Assembly (NCBI RefSeq): GCF_038957035.1
Contig: NZ_CP152412.1
Span: 4,026,501-4,090,500, forward strand
DNA length: 64,000 nucleotides
Source of the DNA: Bradyrhizobium sp. B097
GTDB taxonomy: Bacteria > Pseudomonadota > Alphaproteobacteria > Rhizobiales > Xanthobacteraceae
Direction of reading: 5' to 3'
Part shown: piece after piece, positions 28,492-36,212 of the stretch
Layout: each line of letters opens with the position of its first letter
Position numbering within the stretch: position 1 is the stretch's first letter
Notes under the pieces: model-generated
The model's database searches: none
What the model was told of the DNA's origin: nothing
The model's input: the letters and a program-made list of their open reading frames with translations, nothing else
Made by a program: the position numbers and the translations under genes

Positions 28492-28787
28492 GCGGCGCGA
28501 TCCGCCACGTTACCATCAGCGGCCGCGTCCAGGGCGTCGGCTATCGCGCCTGGGTCGACGAACAGGCGACCTCGCGCGGCCTCGAAGGCTGGGTCCGCAA
28601 CCGCCGCGACGGCAGCGTCGAAGCGGTGTTCGCCGGAGCCGATGATGTAGTCGCCGACATCATCGCGGCCTGCGGACGCGGACCGTTCTCTGCGCGGGTC
28701 GATGCCGTGCACGCCGGAACAGGCAATTCCGATCTTCTGAACCTGCGCCGGGCAGGGGAGCGGTTCTCGGTCCTGCCGACGGTATGA
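28488..28787 (+). CDS. acyP: Acylphosphatase
   Basis: 99 residues from ATG 28488, overlapping the previous stop. Both signature stretches are intact: [16 protein letters not shown], with the phosphate-binding loop and catalytic Arg, and [18 protein letters not shown], with the catalytic Asn. It hydrolyses acyl phosphates such as acetyl phosphate or 1,3-bisphosphoglycerate in the cytoplasm. Length is standard. Convergent with the methyltransferase gene, 7 bases apart. Confidence 0.92.
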   Translation: MSGAIRHVTISGRVQGVGYRAWVDEQATSRGLEGWVRNRRDGSVEAVFAGADDVVADIIAACGRGPFSARVDAVHAGTGNSDLLNLRRAGERFSVLPTV

Positions 28788-28794
28788 CGCGTGG

Positions 28795-29607
28795 TCACGC
28801 AACAGCCGTGATCACCAGCGCCTGAATGCGGCCTTCGATCGCGCCCTTGCCGAAGCGCCGCGCGAGCGCCGATGCGGCGTGCTCGGTCGCGGCGTCGAGG
28901 CCGATCCCGCCGCGCGCCTCGATCTCGCCGCGCAGCGGTGAGCCCTGGCAAAAACCGATCGCCGGATCGTGCGGCGCATTCGCCCGGCTTTGCTCCCGGA
29001 CGGTGTCGATCTCGATCTTGCTGAAGCCGGCGGCCAAAAGATCGGCCCGGATCGGGTCCGCCGAGTAGTGGCCATGGGGCGTGCGCGCCAGGAAGCGCGG
29101 CGGATCGGCCGGGAAGACCTCTGCCAATGCCTGGGTCACCACGTCGGCAAACTCGTTCGCTTCGATGCGATCCCACATGCTGAACAGGAAACGGCCGCCC
29201 GGCTTCAGGACACGGCGAGCCTCCGAATAGCCCTTGGGCTTGTCGGGGAAGAACATCGCGCCGAACTGGCAGGCGACGACATCGAAGCTCGCATTGTCGA
29301 ACGGCAGGTTGAGCGCGTCGGCCTGCCGCCATCTGACATCAGCCGCGTCCGGCATCCGCGATTTCGCCCGTTCGAGCATCGGCTCATTCAGGTCGGTCGC
29401 CACGATGCGGGTGTCGTGGCCGAGCGCTGCCGACAGCGCGCGGGTGACAGCCCCGGTGCCCGCGGCCGTCTCAAGCAGGTCGCGCGGGCCAATGGCCTTG
29501 GCGCGTTGTGCGAGATCGCGTGCGTAGGGTTCAAAAATCATCGGCACGAGGAGCCGGTCATAAAGTTCTGGAATGGACCCAACGAACTCCTTGTCGGACG
29601 CGGGCAT
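28795..29607 (-). CDS. Class I SAM-dependent methyltransferase
   Basis: 270 residues from ATG 29607 (MPASDKEFVGSIPELYDRLLVP). The SAM-binding fold is clear: motif I LLETAAGTGAVTRAL, the acidic turn IVATDLNEPML, then RWRQADALNLPFDNASFDVVAC and RRVLKPGGRFLFSMWD. This is the Methyltransf_11/UbiE-like group, and the MIFEPYA start is typical. The methyl acceptor is unknown. It is divergent from the GbsR operon, about 240 bases apart. Confidence 0.85.
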   Translation of the reverse strand: MPASDKEFVGSIPELYDRLLVPMIFEPYARDLAQRAKAIGPRDLLETAAGTGAVTRALSAALGHDTRIVATDLNEPMLERAKSRMPDAADVRWRQADALNLPFDNASFDVVACQFGAMFFPDKPKGYSEARRVLKPGGRFLFSMWDRIEANEFADVVTQALAEVFPADPPRFLARTPHGHYSADPIRADLLAAGFSKIEIDTVREQSRANAPHDPAIGFCQGSPLRGEIEARGGIGLDAATEHAASALARRFGKGAIEGRIQALVITAVA

Positions 29608-29811
29608 CGCAAGCTCCTTGTTGGCCGTGAAGCTGGCTCATGTCGACAGCCCGCGATCCGGCCGAAAAATCGTCCACCCGGATCAGCTTGGACGAAGACG
29701 CGGGTCGCGACAAAGGAAAATTCGTCATCTGTGATGATCACCTTCGCTGGGGTCACACAGGCGAGAGGGGCACGCTGCGTCGCGCGGCGTCCCTGGCGGC
29801 AGCGATGACCC

Positions 29812-29840
29812 TTGACTTCTGCTCCGAACAATCTGATATT
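29812..29840 (+). promoter_or_regulatory. Sigma-70-type promoter of the GbsR operon
   Basis: TTGACT (29812-29817) and GATATT (29835-29840) are spaced by 17 bases. A transcript would start near 29847, which is the start codon of the regulator, implying leaderless mRNA. Confidence 0.5.
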
Positions 29841-29858
29841 TCTGTCATGACAGAAATA
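29837..29858. promoter_or_regulatory. Perfect 22-bp palindrome over the -10 and start codon (operator)
   Basis: Half-site TATTTCTGTCA at 29837-29847 is followed directly by its exact reverse complement TGACAGAAATA at 29848-29858. It overlaps the last bases of the -10 element and the ATG at 29847-29849. A dimeric regulator bound here would block transcription, so autorepression by the GbsR/MarR protein is likely. Confidence 0.65.
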
Positions 29859-30404
29859 ACCGCCAAGAAAAAACTTCCCGCCGCCGTCGAGCGCTTCATC
29901 CTGCATTGGGGCGACATGGGCGACGAATGGGGCGTCAACCGCTCGGTCAGCCAGATCCACGGGCTGCTCTACCTCGCCGAGGCGCCGATGACCGCGGAGG
30001 ACATCGCCGACACGCTCGGAATGGCGCGCTCCAACGTCTCCAACTCGATCAAGGAATTGTTGTCCTGGGGATTGATCCGGCGGGTGCCGATCCTCGGCGA
30101 CCGTCGCGACCATTTCGAGGCCGAGACCGATATCTGGGAGGTCGCGGCCAAGATCGCGGCCGGGCGCAAGGAGCGCGAGATCGATCCCGCGCTGGCGGCG
30201 CTGCGCGCTTGCGTCTCCGACGCGGCCGACGATCCCGCCATCAGTCCGCTCGCCAGCAAGCGGCTGAAGGAGATGCTGACATTCACCGAGCTGGTCGACC
30301 GCTGGTACACGCAGATGCTGAACGTACCGCGGCCACGCCTGGTCGCGCTGATCAGGCTCGGCGAGAAGATCGTGAGTTTCCTGCCGACAGGCAGGGCCAA
30401 ATAG
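29847..30404 (+). CDS. GbsR/MarR-family transcriptional regulator
   Basis: 185 residues from ATG 29847 (MTEITAKKKLPAAVERFILHWGDMGDEWG). The central winged helix reads QIHGLLYLAEAPMTAEDIADTLGMARSNVSNSIKELLSWGLIRRVP, followed by DRRDHFEAETDIWEVA, a layout typical of GbsR-type MarR relatives. It lacks a Shine-Dalgarno, in keeping with a leaderless transcript. It heads an operon with the DUF4166 gene (26-base gap), the membrane-epimerase fusion and a small membrane protein. Its own start codon lies in a perfect palindrome, so it probably represses itself and the operon. Confidence 0.88.
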   Translation: MTEITAKKKLPAAVERFILHWGDMGDEWGVNRSVSQIHGLLYLAEAPMTAEDIADTLGMARSNVSNSIKELLSWGLIRRVPILGDRRDHFEAETDIWEVAAKIAAGRKEREIDPALAALRACVSDAADDPAISPLASKRLKEMLTFTELVDRWYTQMLNVPRPRLVALIRLGEKIVSFLPTGRAK

Positions 30405-30430
30405 GGGCAGCGGCGTAGCGGGAGTGTGCG

Positions 30431-31096
30431 ATGGCGTCAGCAAGGATATCCACCTTAAAGACAGCGCCGGCTTCCGATACGAAACTGTTCGACGACCATC
30501 GCTTCCGCGCGTTGCTGCCCGACGAGGATTGGGGCCGCCTGCCGGTTGCAATCTGGCGGCGCTTCTCGAAGCGGTTCGAGGACGGCAACACCGTCGTCTA
30601 TGTCGGCGAGGTCGAGGAAGCCTCGAGCAGCCGCGCCGGCTGGTGGCTGGCACAGGCCGCACGGCTGATCGGCGGACCGCTTCCGACCGGCACCGAGACC
30701 GGCGTGCCGATGATCGTCACCGTCACCGAGGACGCCGCGAGCGGCGGCCAGATCTGGACCCGCATCTGCGCGCGCCGCGACGGCTTCCCGCAGGTGATTC
30801 ATTCCGCCAAGCGCTTTGCCGGGCCGACCGGGCTCGAGGAGTATGTCGGCTTCGGCGTCAGCATGGCGTTGCGGATCGCGGTCGAGCACGAGGCGCTGGT
30901 GTTTCATAGCGTCGGCTATTCGCTGCGGCTCGGGCCGTTTCGGATGCAATTGCCCGATTGGCTCACGCCCGGCGATCTCACCGTGACCCATTCCGATCTC
31001 GGCTGCGGCGACTTCCGCTTCACGCTGGAGATCATCCACCCACGTTTTGGCCGGCTGATCCGTCAGTCCGCCGTGTTCAGGGAGGCCTCGTCATGA
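30431..31096 (+). CDS. DUF4166 domain-containing protein
   Basis: 221 residues from ATG 30431. The DUF4166 pattern is visible: FRALLPDEDWGRLPVAIWRRFSKRF at the start, ARLIGGPLP, VTVTEDAASGGQIWTRICAR and GLEEYVGFGVSMALRIAVEHEALVF in the middle, and LGCGDFRFTLEIIHPRFGRLIRQ at the end. No signal peptide is present. DUF4166 has no firm function; it is often paired with or fused to sugar-nucleotide epimerase-like proteins, as here. It overlaps the following gene by four bases (ATGA), so their products may act together. Confidence 0.85.
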   Translation: MASARISTLKTAPASDTKLFDDHRFRALLPDEDWGRLPVAIWRRFSKRFEDGNTVVYVGEVEEASSSRAGWWLAQAARLIGGPLPTGTETGVPMIVTVTEDAASGGQIWTRICARRDGFPQVIHSAKRFAGPTGLEEYVGFGVSMALRIAVEHEALVFHSVGYSLRLGPFRMQLPDWLTPGDLTVTHSDLGCGDFRFTLEIIHPRFGRLIRQSAVFREASS

Positions 31097-32529
31097 CGCC
31101 GCTGCTGTGGACCCTCGTCGCGATCCAGATCGCGATGGGCGCGTTCGATACCTTCTATCACCACGAATTCACCGAGCGGCTGGCCTGGCGTCCCTCGCAG
31201 CGCCACGAGCTTCAGCTGCACAGCGTGCGCAACATGCTTTATGCGCTGCTGTTCCTCGTGCTCGGCTGGCTGGAGGTGCACGGCATTCTTGCGATTGCCA
31301 TCATGGCCATGCTGGTCGTCGAGGTCGTCATCACGCTGATGGATTTCGTCGAAGAGGATCTGAGCCGAAAACTGCCGCCGAGCGAGCGGATCAATCATAC
31401 GCTGCTCGCGATCAACTACGGCGCCATCCTGGTGCTGCTGGTGCCGGTGTTGATCGGCTGGGCGATGCTGCCGACGGCTGTCATGCCGGCCTATGCGGGT
31501 GCCTTAAGTCTGTTTGCGACGGTCGCGGCCTTCGGCGCCGCGCTGTTCGGTGCGCGCGACTTTGCTGCGGCCAGGCGGCTGGGACGGATGGTCAGCGTGC
31601 CGGCCGCCTCCTTGGTCGAGAAATTGCCGGCGCGGCAGACCGTGCTCATCACCGGTGCAACCGGATTCGTCGGCAGCCGCCTGGCCGCAAGCCTCACCGC
31701 ATCCGGCCATCAGGTGATTGCGCTGATCCGCAACCCGGCGAAGGCCGAGATGCTGCCGCCGCCGGTGACGCTGATCACGAGCCTTGACCAGGTGCCCGCC
31801 GATTCAGGGATCGACGCCATCGTCAATCTCGCGGGCGAGCCGATCGGCAACGGTCTTTGGACCGAGGCCAAGCGGCGTAAGATTATCGCCTCGCGTGTCA
31901 ACATGACGGCCGAGGTCGTCGGGCTGATCGCGCGGCTCGAACGCAAGCCGTCGGTGCTGGTGAGCGGCTCCGCGATCGGTTGGTACGGTCTCTGGCAGGA
32001 CCAGGTGCTGACGGAGTCGGCGAAATCCCACGCTTGCTTCAGTCATGAACTGTGCGAGGCCTGGGAGAATGCGGCCAAGCCCGCCGCCGACCACGGTGTG
32101 CGCGTAGCGTATTTGCGGATCGGTCTCGTGGTCGGCACCGACGGCGGTTTCATCACGCGGATGCTGACGCCATTCGAATTCGGTCTCGGCGGCCCGCTCG
32201 GCTCAGGCAAGCAGTGGATGTCATGGATCGAGCGCGACGATCTGGTGCGCCTGATCGCGCATGTGATCGCGAAGCCGGAGCTCGCAGGCCCGATCAACGC
32301 GACCGCGCCGATCCCCGTGACCAACACGAAATTCACCGAGGAGTTGGGACGGCGCCTGCACCGGCCCGCGATCTTCCGCGTGCCTGCCGCGCTGCTCCGC
32401 GCTGTCGGTGGCGACTTCGCCAATGAGCTATTGCTCGGCGGCCAGCGCGTGCTGCCGAACAAGGCGCTCAGCAACGGCTTTGTGTTCCGCCACGAAACCT
32501 TGCGCAGCGCGTTCGAAGCGATCTTGTGA
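31093..32529 (+). CDS. TIGR01777-type SDR epimerase with an N-terminal membrane domain
   Basis: 478 residues from ATG 31093 with GGGAGG upstream. Residues 1-165 form about five membrane helices (LLWTLVAIQIAMGAFDTFYH, NMLYALLFLVLGWLEV, ILAIAIMAMLVVEVVITLMD, AILVLLVPVLIGWAML). From about residue 180 a Rossmann fold begins (VLITGATGFVGSRLAASLTASG) and continues as the TIGR01777 family: AIVNLAGEPIGNGLWTEAKRRK, SRVNMTAEVV, VSGSAIGWYG, and the C-terminal LGGQRVLPNKALSNGF. Typical members have about 300 residues, so this is a fusion. It probably acts on an NAD(P)-linked lipid or sugar at the membrane; the substrate is unknown. Confidence 0.85.
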   Translation: MTPLLWTLVAIQIAMGAFDTFYHHEFTERLAWRPSQRHELQLHSVRNMLYALLFLVLGWLEVHGILAIAIMAMLVVEVVITLMDFVEEDLSRKLPPSERINHTLLAINYGAILVLLVPVLIGWAMLPTAVMPAYAGALSLFATVAAFGAALFGARDFAAARRLGRMVSVPAASLVEKLPARQTVLITGATGFVGSRLAASLTASGHQVIALIRNPAKAEMLPPPVTLITSLDQVPADSGIDAIVNLAGEPIGNGLWTEAKRRKIIASRVNMTAEVVGLIARLERKPSVLVSGSAIGWYGLWQDQVLTESAKSHACFSHELCEAWENAAKPAADHGVRVAYLRIGLVVGTDGGFITRMLTPFEFGLGGPLGSGKQWMSWIERDDLVRLIAHVIAKPELAGPINATAPIPVTNTKFTEELGRRLHRPAIFRVPAALLRAVGGDFANELLLGGQRVLPNKALSNGFVFRHETLRSAFEAIL

Positions 32530-32539
32530 GGAGGCCAGT

Positions 32540-32965
32540 ATGTCCAGCATCTGTACGCGCGCGTTCGGAGGGTGGCTCGCGGGCTGTGGCGCCGCAACCG
32601 CGGTGATTTCCGCGGTCGGTCAGACCATTCTGATAGTGACTTCGCACGGCGATGTCGCGCGGCTGCTGTACGGCATCGTCCTGCTGCTGATTCCATCGGC
32701 TGCGGTGCTCGTCATCACCTGTCTGCTCACCGCAATTCCGGCTGCGATCGTCGTCTGGCTCACTGAGGAGTTCCAGATCCGCGACGCTGGCTTCTTCGCC
32801 TGCGCCGGCGCCGCGATCGGCGCGCTGAGCATCAGCGTGCTGATCCGCTCGCCGGCTGTGTGGACCTCCGGACTGGTTTGCCTGTTCGTCGCCGCCGGAT
32901 TTATCGCGGGCCTCACCTACTGGTTCGTCATGCGCGAACTGGCGGCCGGCGAGCACTCCATGTGA
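32540..32965 (+). CDS. Small integral membrane protein
   Basis: 141 residues from ATG 32540 with GAGGAGGCC upstream, 10 bases after the epimerase stop. Four hydrophobic segments are visible: GWLAGCGAATAVISAVGQTILIV, LLYGIVLLLIPSAAVLVITCLLTAIPAAIVVWL, ACAGAAIGALSISVLI and TSGLVCLFVAAGFIAGLTYWFVM. I recognise no family. As the last gene of the GbsR operon it may assist the membrane-anchored epimerase; this is inference from position. Convergent with a LysR gene. Confidence 0.68.
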   Translation: MSSICTRAFGGWLAGCGAATAVISAVGQTILIVTSHGDVARLLYGIVLLLIPSAAVLVITCLLTAIPAAIVVWLTEEFQIRDAGFFACAGAAIGALSISVLIRSPAVWTSGLVCLFVAAGFIAGLTYWFVMRELAAGEHSM

Positions 32966-32985
32966 GCCCGTGCGGCATGCTCATG

Positions 32986-33843
32986 TTATGCTGCAGAGGC
33001 CACGCTGCGGAACGTCGCTGCCAGCGTCCGCAACGCCGCCAGCTTGGCGGGATCGCTGACCTTCGAGTGTAGCATCACCTTTGTCGTGCCGAGCCGCGGT
33101 AGCTTGTGCGCGGGTCCGATGTCTATCAATCCGGGCGGCGCGATGCGGCGGACGAGGGGCGCAACGGCAAGGCCTGCGAGCGCGGCGGCGACCACCGCCG
33201 TGACGCCGCCACCGACGAAGCTTTCGGTCCACGCGATGCCGGCCTTGTCGAGCGCCCGCACGGCGAGGGCGCGCACCCCGCACGGCGGCGCCAGCGTAGC
33301 GAGCGGCAGCACATCGCCGCGCGGCCAGACGAAGCGCTTGGCGGCGAACCAGCCGAATTCGTCTTCAGTCAGTTTCTCGCCGCCGCGCCGGCTGCCTTCC
33401 TGCCGCACGATCACCGCATCGAGTTCGCCGGCGTCGTAGGCATCGAGCATCGCGCGCGAGAAGCCGATGGTCACGGCAAGCGCAAGCTGGGAGGCCATTG
33501 CGTGCAGCCGTTCCAGCAGCGGCACCAACTCGGGGCCCGCGGCGTGATCGCTAATTCCCAGCGTGAGTTGCTGTCGCGCCGGTGTCTCGCCCGAGAGCGC
33601 ACGGTCATGCACCTCGATCAGCGCGCGGGCGTGGTGCAGGAAGGCCGCGCCATCGGCGGTCAGCCGCACCGCGCGGGGCGAGCGCTCGACCAGCCGCTTG
33701 CCGAGCACGGTTTCCAGCCGCTGCAATTTCATGCTGATCGCCGCTTGCGTGGTGCCGAGCGCCTCGGCGGCGCGGGTAAAGCCCTGCAGCTCGGCGACGA
33801 GGAGGAAGGCCTGCACGGTGTCGATATCGAGTGTCGCCGTCAT
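32986..33843 (-). CDS. LysR-family transcriptional regulator
   Basis: 285 residues from ATG 33843 (MTATLDIDTVQAFLLVAEL); a TTG two codons earlier is possible. The N-terminal winged helix is standard: GFTRAAEALGTTQAAISMKLQRLETVLGKRLVER. The C-terminal substrate-binding domain starts near LTLGISDHAAGPELVPLLERL. It is divergent from the tautomerase gene with a 113-base gap rich in TATC/GATA inverted motifs, so it probably controls that gene and itself. Inducer unknown. Confidence 0.9.
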   Translation of the reverse strand: MTATLDIDTVQAFLLVAELQGFTRAAEALGTTQAAISMKLQRLETVLGKRLVERSPRAVRLTADGAAFLHHARALIEVHDRALSGETPARQQLTLGISDHAAGPELVPLLERLHAMASQLALAVTIGFSRAMLDAYDAGELDAVIVRQEGSRRGGEKLTEDEFGWFAAKRFVWPRGDVLPLATLAPPCGVRALAVRALDKAGIAWTESFVGGGVTAVVAAALAGLAVAPLVRRIAPPGLIDIGPAHKLPRLGTTKVMLHSKVSDPAKLAALRTLAATFRSVASAA

Positions 33844-33956
33844 AATCAATAAACGTTATCATTGCTATCAATATGGATAAGATATCAAGATGATACGCAA
33901 AGGTCTAGCTAGAGGAGGCGCGATTGACCCGCCAACCGAATTCAAGGAGACCGATC
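33844..33956. promoter_or_regulatory. Divergent LysR/tautomerase control region
   Basis: This AT-richer gap holds TATCAT (33857-33862) facing ATGATA (33890-33895) and TTATC (33856-33860) facing GATAA (33876-33880), a plausible LysR site. AAGGAGA just before ATG 33957 is the ribosome binding site of the tautomerase. Confidence 0.4.
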
Positions 33957-34382
33957 ATGCCGCTCATCACCGTCACCTATGCGACCTCCCGCGAGAGGCC
34001 GTCGCTAAAGTCCGACATCGCCGCTGCCGTGTCGGAGCTGACCGCGGGGATCCTGCACAAGGACCCCAAGGTCACGGCAATCATCGTGAAGTCCGCCGAC
34101 GCCGCCGACTGGTTCGCCGGCGGCAAGTCGCTTGCCGAGCAGGGGCTCGCGAGCTACTGGCTCGACATCCACGTCACCGAAGGCACCAACACCAAGGACG
34201 AGAAGGCGGCCTATCTCGCGGCACTGTTCAAGCGGATGGGCGAATTGCTCGGGCCGCTCCACACCGAGAGCTACGCCCATGTCGACGAGGTGAAGGGCGA
34301 TGCCTACGGCTTCGGCGGACTGACCCAGGAGCGCCGCTACATCGCCGGCAAACTCGAGGTGGCGCCGCAGAAGGCGGCGTGA
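33957..34382 (+). CDS. 4-oxalocrotonate tautomerase-family protein
   Basis: 141 residues from ATG 33957 with AAGGAGA upstream. After Met removal the protein starts with Pro (PLITVTYATSRERPSLKSDIAAAVSELTAG), the catalytic base of the tautomerase superfamily. The body is about twice the length of a classical 62-residue subunit (TSYAH-type second half: LGPLHTESYAHVDEVKGDAYGFGG). Keto-enol tautomerase or a related promiscuous activity is expected; the substrate is unknown. It is divergent from its probable LysR regulator and convergent with lipB, 3 bases apart. Confidence 0.82.
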   Translation: MPLITVTYATSRERPSLKSDIAAAVSELTAGILHKDPKVTAIIVKSADAADWFAGGKSLAEQGLASYWLDIHVTEGTNTKDEKAAYLAALFKRMGELLGPLHTESYAHVDEVKGDAYGFGGLTQERRYIAGKLEVAPQKAA

Positions 34383-34385
34383 GCC

Positions 34386-35114
34386 TTACAGCGTTGCTTC
34401 CGGCAGGCGCGCCGCGGTGTCGCCGAACACCTCGGAAAATGCCTGCCGGAGCGCGATGTCGACATCGGCCATCGTGACCGGCAGTCCGAGATCGACCAGC
34501 GAGGTCACGCCGTAGCGCGGATCGACCACGCCGCAGGGCACGATCGCCTGGAAGTGCGAGAGGTCGGGCTCGACATTGATTGCGATGCCGTGGAACGAGA
34601 CCCAGCGGCGCAGCCGCACGCCGATCGCGGCGATCTTGTCCTCATGGCCCGGCCCCTTGTCCGGGCGCCTCACCCAGACCCCGACGCGGTCCTCGCGGCG
34701 CTCGCCGCGGACGTTGAAGGCGGCCAGCGTTCGGATGATCCATTCCTCCAGCGAGGCGACATAGGCGCGCACATCCGGCCGGCGCCGCTTGAGGTCCAGC
34801 ATCACATAGGTCACGCGCTGGCCCGGGCCGTGATAGGTGACCTGGCCGCCGCGGCCGCTCTGGAAGGTCGGAAACCGTGGGTCGAGCAGATCGTCGGCCT
34901 TGCCGCTGGTGCCGGAGGTGTAGAGCGGCGGATGCTCGAGCAGCCACACCAGTTCCGGCGCCGCGCCCTCGGCGATCGCCGCCACCCTTGCGTCCATCTC
35001 GGCGAGCGAATCGGGGTAGGGCACAGGACGGTCCGAGATCCGCCATTCGACCGCTTCGCTGCCCGAAGGGCGCGCAAAGGTCGTCAAATCGAGGCTTTGG
35101 CGGTCGTTAACCAT
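34386..35114 (-). CDS. lipB: Lipoyl(octanoyl) transferase LipB
   Basis: 242 residues from ATG 35114. LipB motifs are intact: [17 protein letters not shown], the substrate loop [22 protein letters not shown], the catalytic lysine in [22 protein letters not shown] and the catalytic cysteine in [15 protein letters not shown]. It moves octanoate from acyl carrier protein to lipoyl domains, the first step of lipoate synthesis. The about 25-residue N-terminal extension is common in alphaproteobacteria. It is divergent from the SPOA gene. Confidence 0.95.
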   Translation of the reverse strand: MVNDRQSLDLTTFARPSGSEAVEWRISDRPVPYPDSLAEMDARVAAIAEGAAPELVWLLEHPPLYTSGTSGKADDLLDPRFPTFQSGRGGQVTYHGPGQRVTYVMLDLKRRRPDVRAYVASLEEWIIRTLAAFNVRGERREDRVGVWVRRPDKGPGHEDKIAAIGVRLRRWVSFHGIAINVEPDLSHFQAIVPCGVVDPRYGVTSLVDLGLPVTMADVDIALRQAFSEVFGDTAARLPEATL

Positions 35115-35174
35115 TAGCTAACCCTAACGTGGTCAGGTGAACCCACAATTTAGTTCCCGTTCGGTGGTTCAGAA

Positions 35175-35420
35175 GTGCCCACGCTTGATAAAGTCAGCGT
35201 AGATCTCATGGTGGTTCTCGGCACGACCACCATGCCGATTCACCAGGTCATGCGGCTGTCCCGCGGCGCCATCATCGAACTGGATGCCACCGAGGCGGAC
35301 GAGGTCAAGATCCTCGCCAACAACCTGCCGGTGGCCAGCGGCGTCGTCCTGGTCGACCGCAACCGGATTGCGGTCGAGGTCAAGCAGATGCTGCCGAAAT
35401 CTCCCGGGGTTCGCAGTTAA
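35175..35420 (+). CDS. Orphan SPOA-domain protein (FliN C-terminal-like)
   Basis: 81 residues from GTG 35175; no ATG fits the upstream part. It reads VSVDLMVVLGTTTMPIHQVMRLSRGAIIEL, then NNLPVASGVVLVDRNRIAVEV, a complete SPOA (FliN/FliY C-terminal) domain and nothing else. Normal FliN is a flagellar switch subunit in a large flagellar operon; here the neighbours are lipB and a tRNA. It could be a stand-alone switch subunit or a non-flagellar SPOA protein. The GTG start and short length are unusual but fit the domain boundaries. Confidence 0.85.
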   Translation: MPTLDKVSVDLMVVLGTTTMPIHQVMRLSRGAIIELDATEADEVKILANNLPVASGVVLVDRNRIAVEVKQMLPKSPGVRS

Positions 35421-35437
35421 TTCACGCATCAAGCGCC

Positions 35438-35466
35438 TTGTCCCTGCATCCGTGATTTGTTACATG
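35438..35466 (+). promoter_or_regulatory. Candidate promoter of tRNA-Leu
   Basis: TTGTCC (35438-35443) and TACATG (35461-35466) are spaced by 17 bases and lie about 50 bases before the mature tRNA. Confidence 0.42.
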
Positions 35467-35512
35467 GCCCCCTCGATGCGGCGGCGCCTTAGGGTTCCAT
35501 CCGACATCCTTA

Positions 35513-35597
35513 GCGCTCGTGGCGGAATTGGTAGACGCGCTGCCTTGAGGTGGCAGTGGGTAACACCGTGGGGGTTCGAGTCCCTCCGAGCGCACCA
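35513..35597 (+). tRNA. tRNA-Leu (anticodon GAG)
   Basis: An 85-base class II tRNA. The acceptor stem GCGCTCG pairs with CGAGCGC, followed by A and an encoded CCA. The anticodon stem CTGCC/GGCAG encloses TTGAGGT, giving anticodon GAG for CUC/CUU leucine codons. A variable arm (TGGGTAACACCGT region) and the T-arm GGGGGTTCGAGTCCC complete the structure. Confidence 0.95.
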
Positions 35598-35829
35598 CAC
35601 CTCAGCTGATCATTGAAATCGCTGGACTTTTCGAAGGCGTGCCGGCCCCGCGCCCTGGGGCAGGTCCGACGAGTGCCGGCCGGCGACGTGAAAGCGCCGG
35701 TCGATGCGGTCCTGTAACACCGGTCAGGTAGATTCGCGGATGCATGGCCTTGCCGGTGTGGCGCTGCCGACTGGAGGCGGCCGCGTCTCCCGACCGCGCG
35801 GCGCGAGCCTGCCCCAGCCGGAGACCTCG

Positions 35830-36204
35830 ATGATCTTTGCTAGCTACGCCTACCGTATCCTCTCCAACTTCGTGTTCCTGGGGCTGGTCTACTTCACGCT
35901 GAACCTGCTGGAGAAATACGAGCAGCGCGCGACGGTCGCGATCCTGGTCCTGGTCTATGCAACGATGCATGCTCTGTCCGGCCTGCGCTCGTTCTATTTC
36001 TTCCAGCGTATCGAGCGCCTTGAAGGCGAGACGCGGCGGCTAGCCGCTGCGGCCGGCGAGGGGCCCAATGCGGTGGCCTCGCGCAAGCAGATCGTCGCCG
36101 ATGTCACCACACTCAGGCACGCCGGCGAGATCAAATCCTACATCGACATCTTCTTCCTGGCGCTGGTGATCCTGCTCTGCGTCGCCAAGATCGTGGTCAG
36201 CTAG
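35830..36204 (+). CDS. Small membrane protein with central coiled region
   Basis: 124 residues from ATG 35830 (MIFASYAYRILSNFVFLGLVYF) with CCGGAGACC upstream. Membrane helices are predicted at about residues 10-25, 35-52 and 104-122 (IDIFFLALVILLCVAKIVV). Between them is a charged helical stretch (FFQRIERLEGETRRLAAAAGEG). I recognise no family. Convergent with the first deacetylase gene, 8 bases apart; the upstream 230-base gap after the tRNA shows no other gene. Confidence 0.65.
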   Translation: MIFASYAYRILSNFVFLGLVYFTLNLLEKYEQRATVAILVLVYATMHALSGLRSFYFFQRIERLEGETRRLAAAAGEGPNAVASRKQIVADVTTLRHAGEIKSYIDIFFLALVILLCVAKIVVS

Positions 36205-36212
36205 ATCGCGCT

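Noticed and set aside
28795..29332. Alternative minus-strand frame 28541-29332 as a separate gene
   Set aside because: It overlaps the methyltransferase in another frame and shows only Arg-rich shadow sequence.
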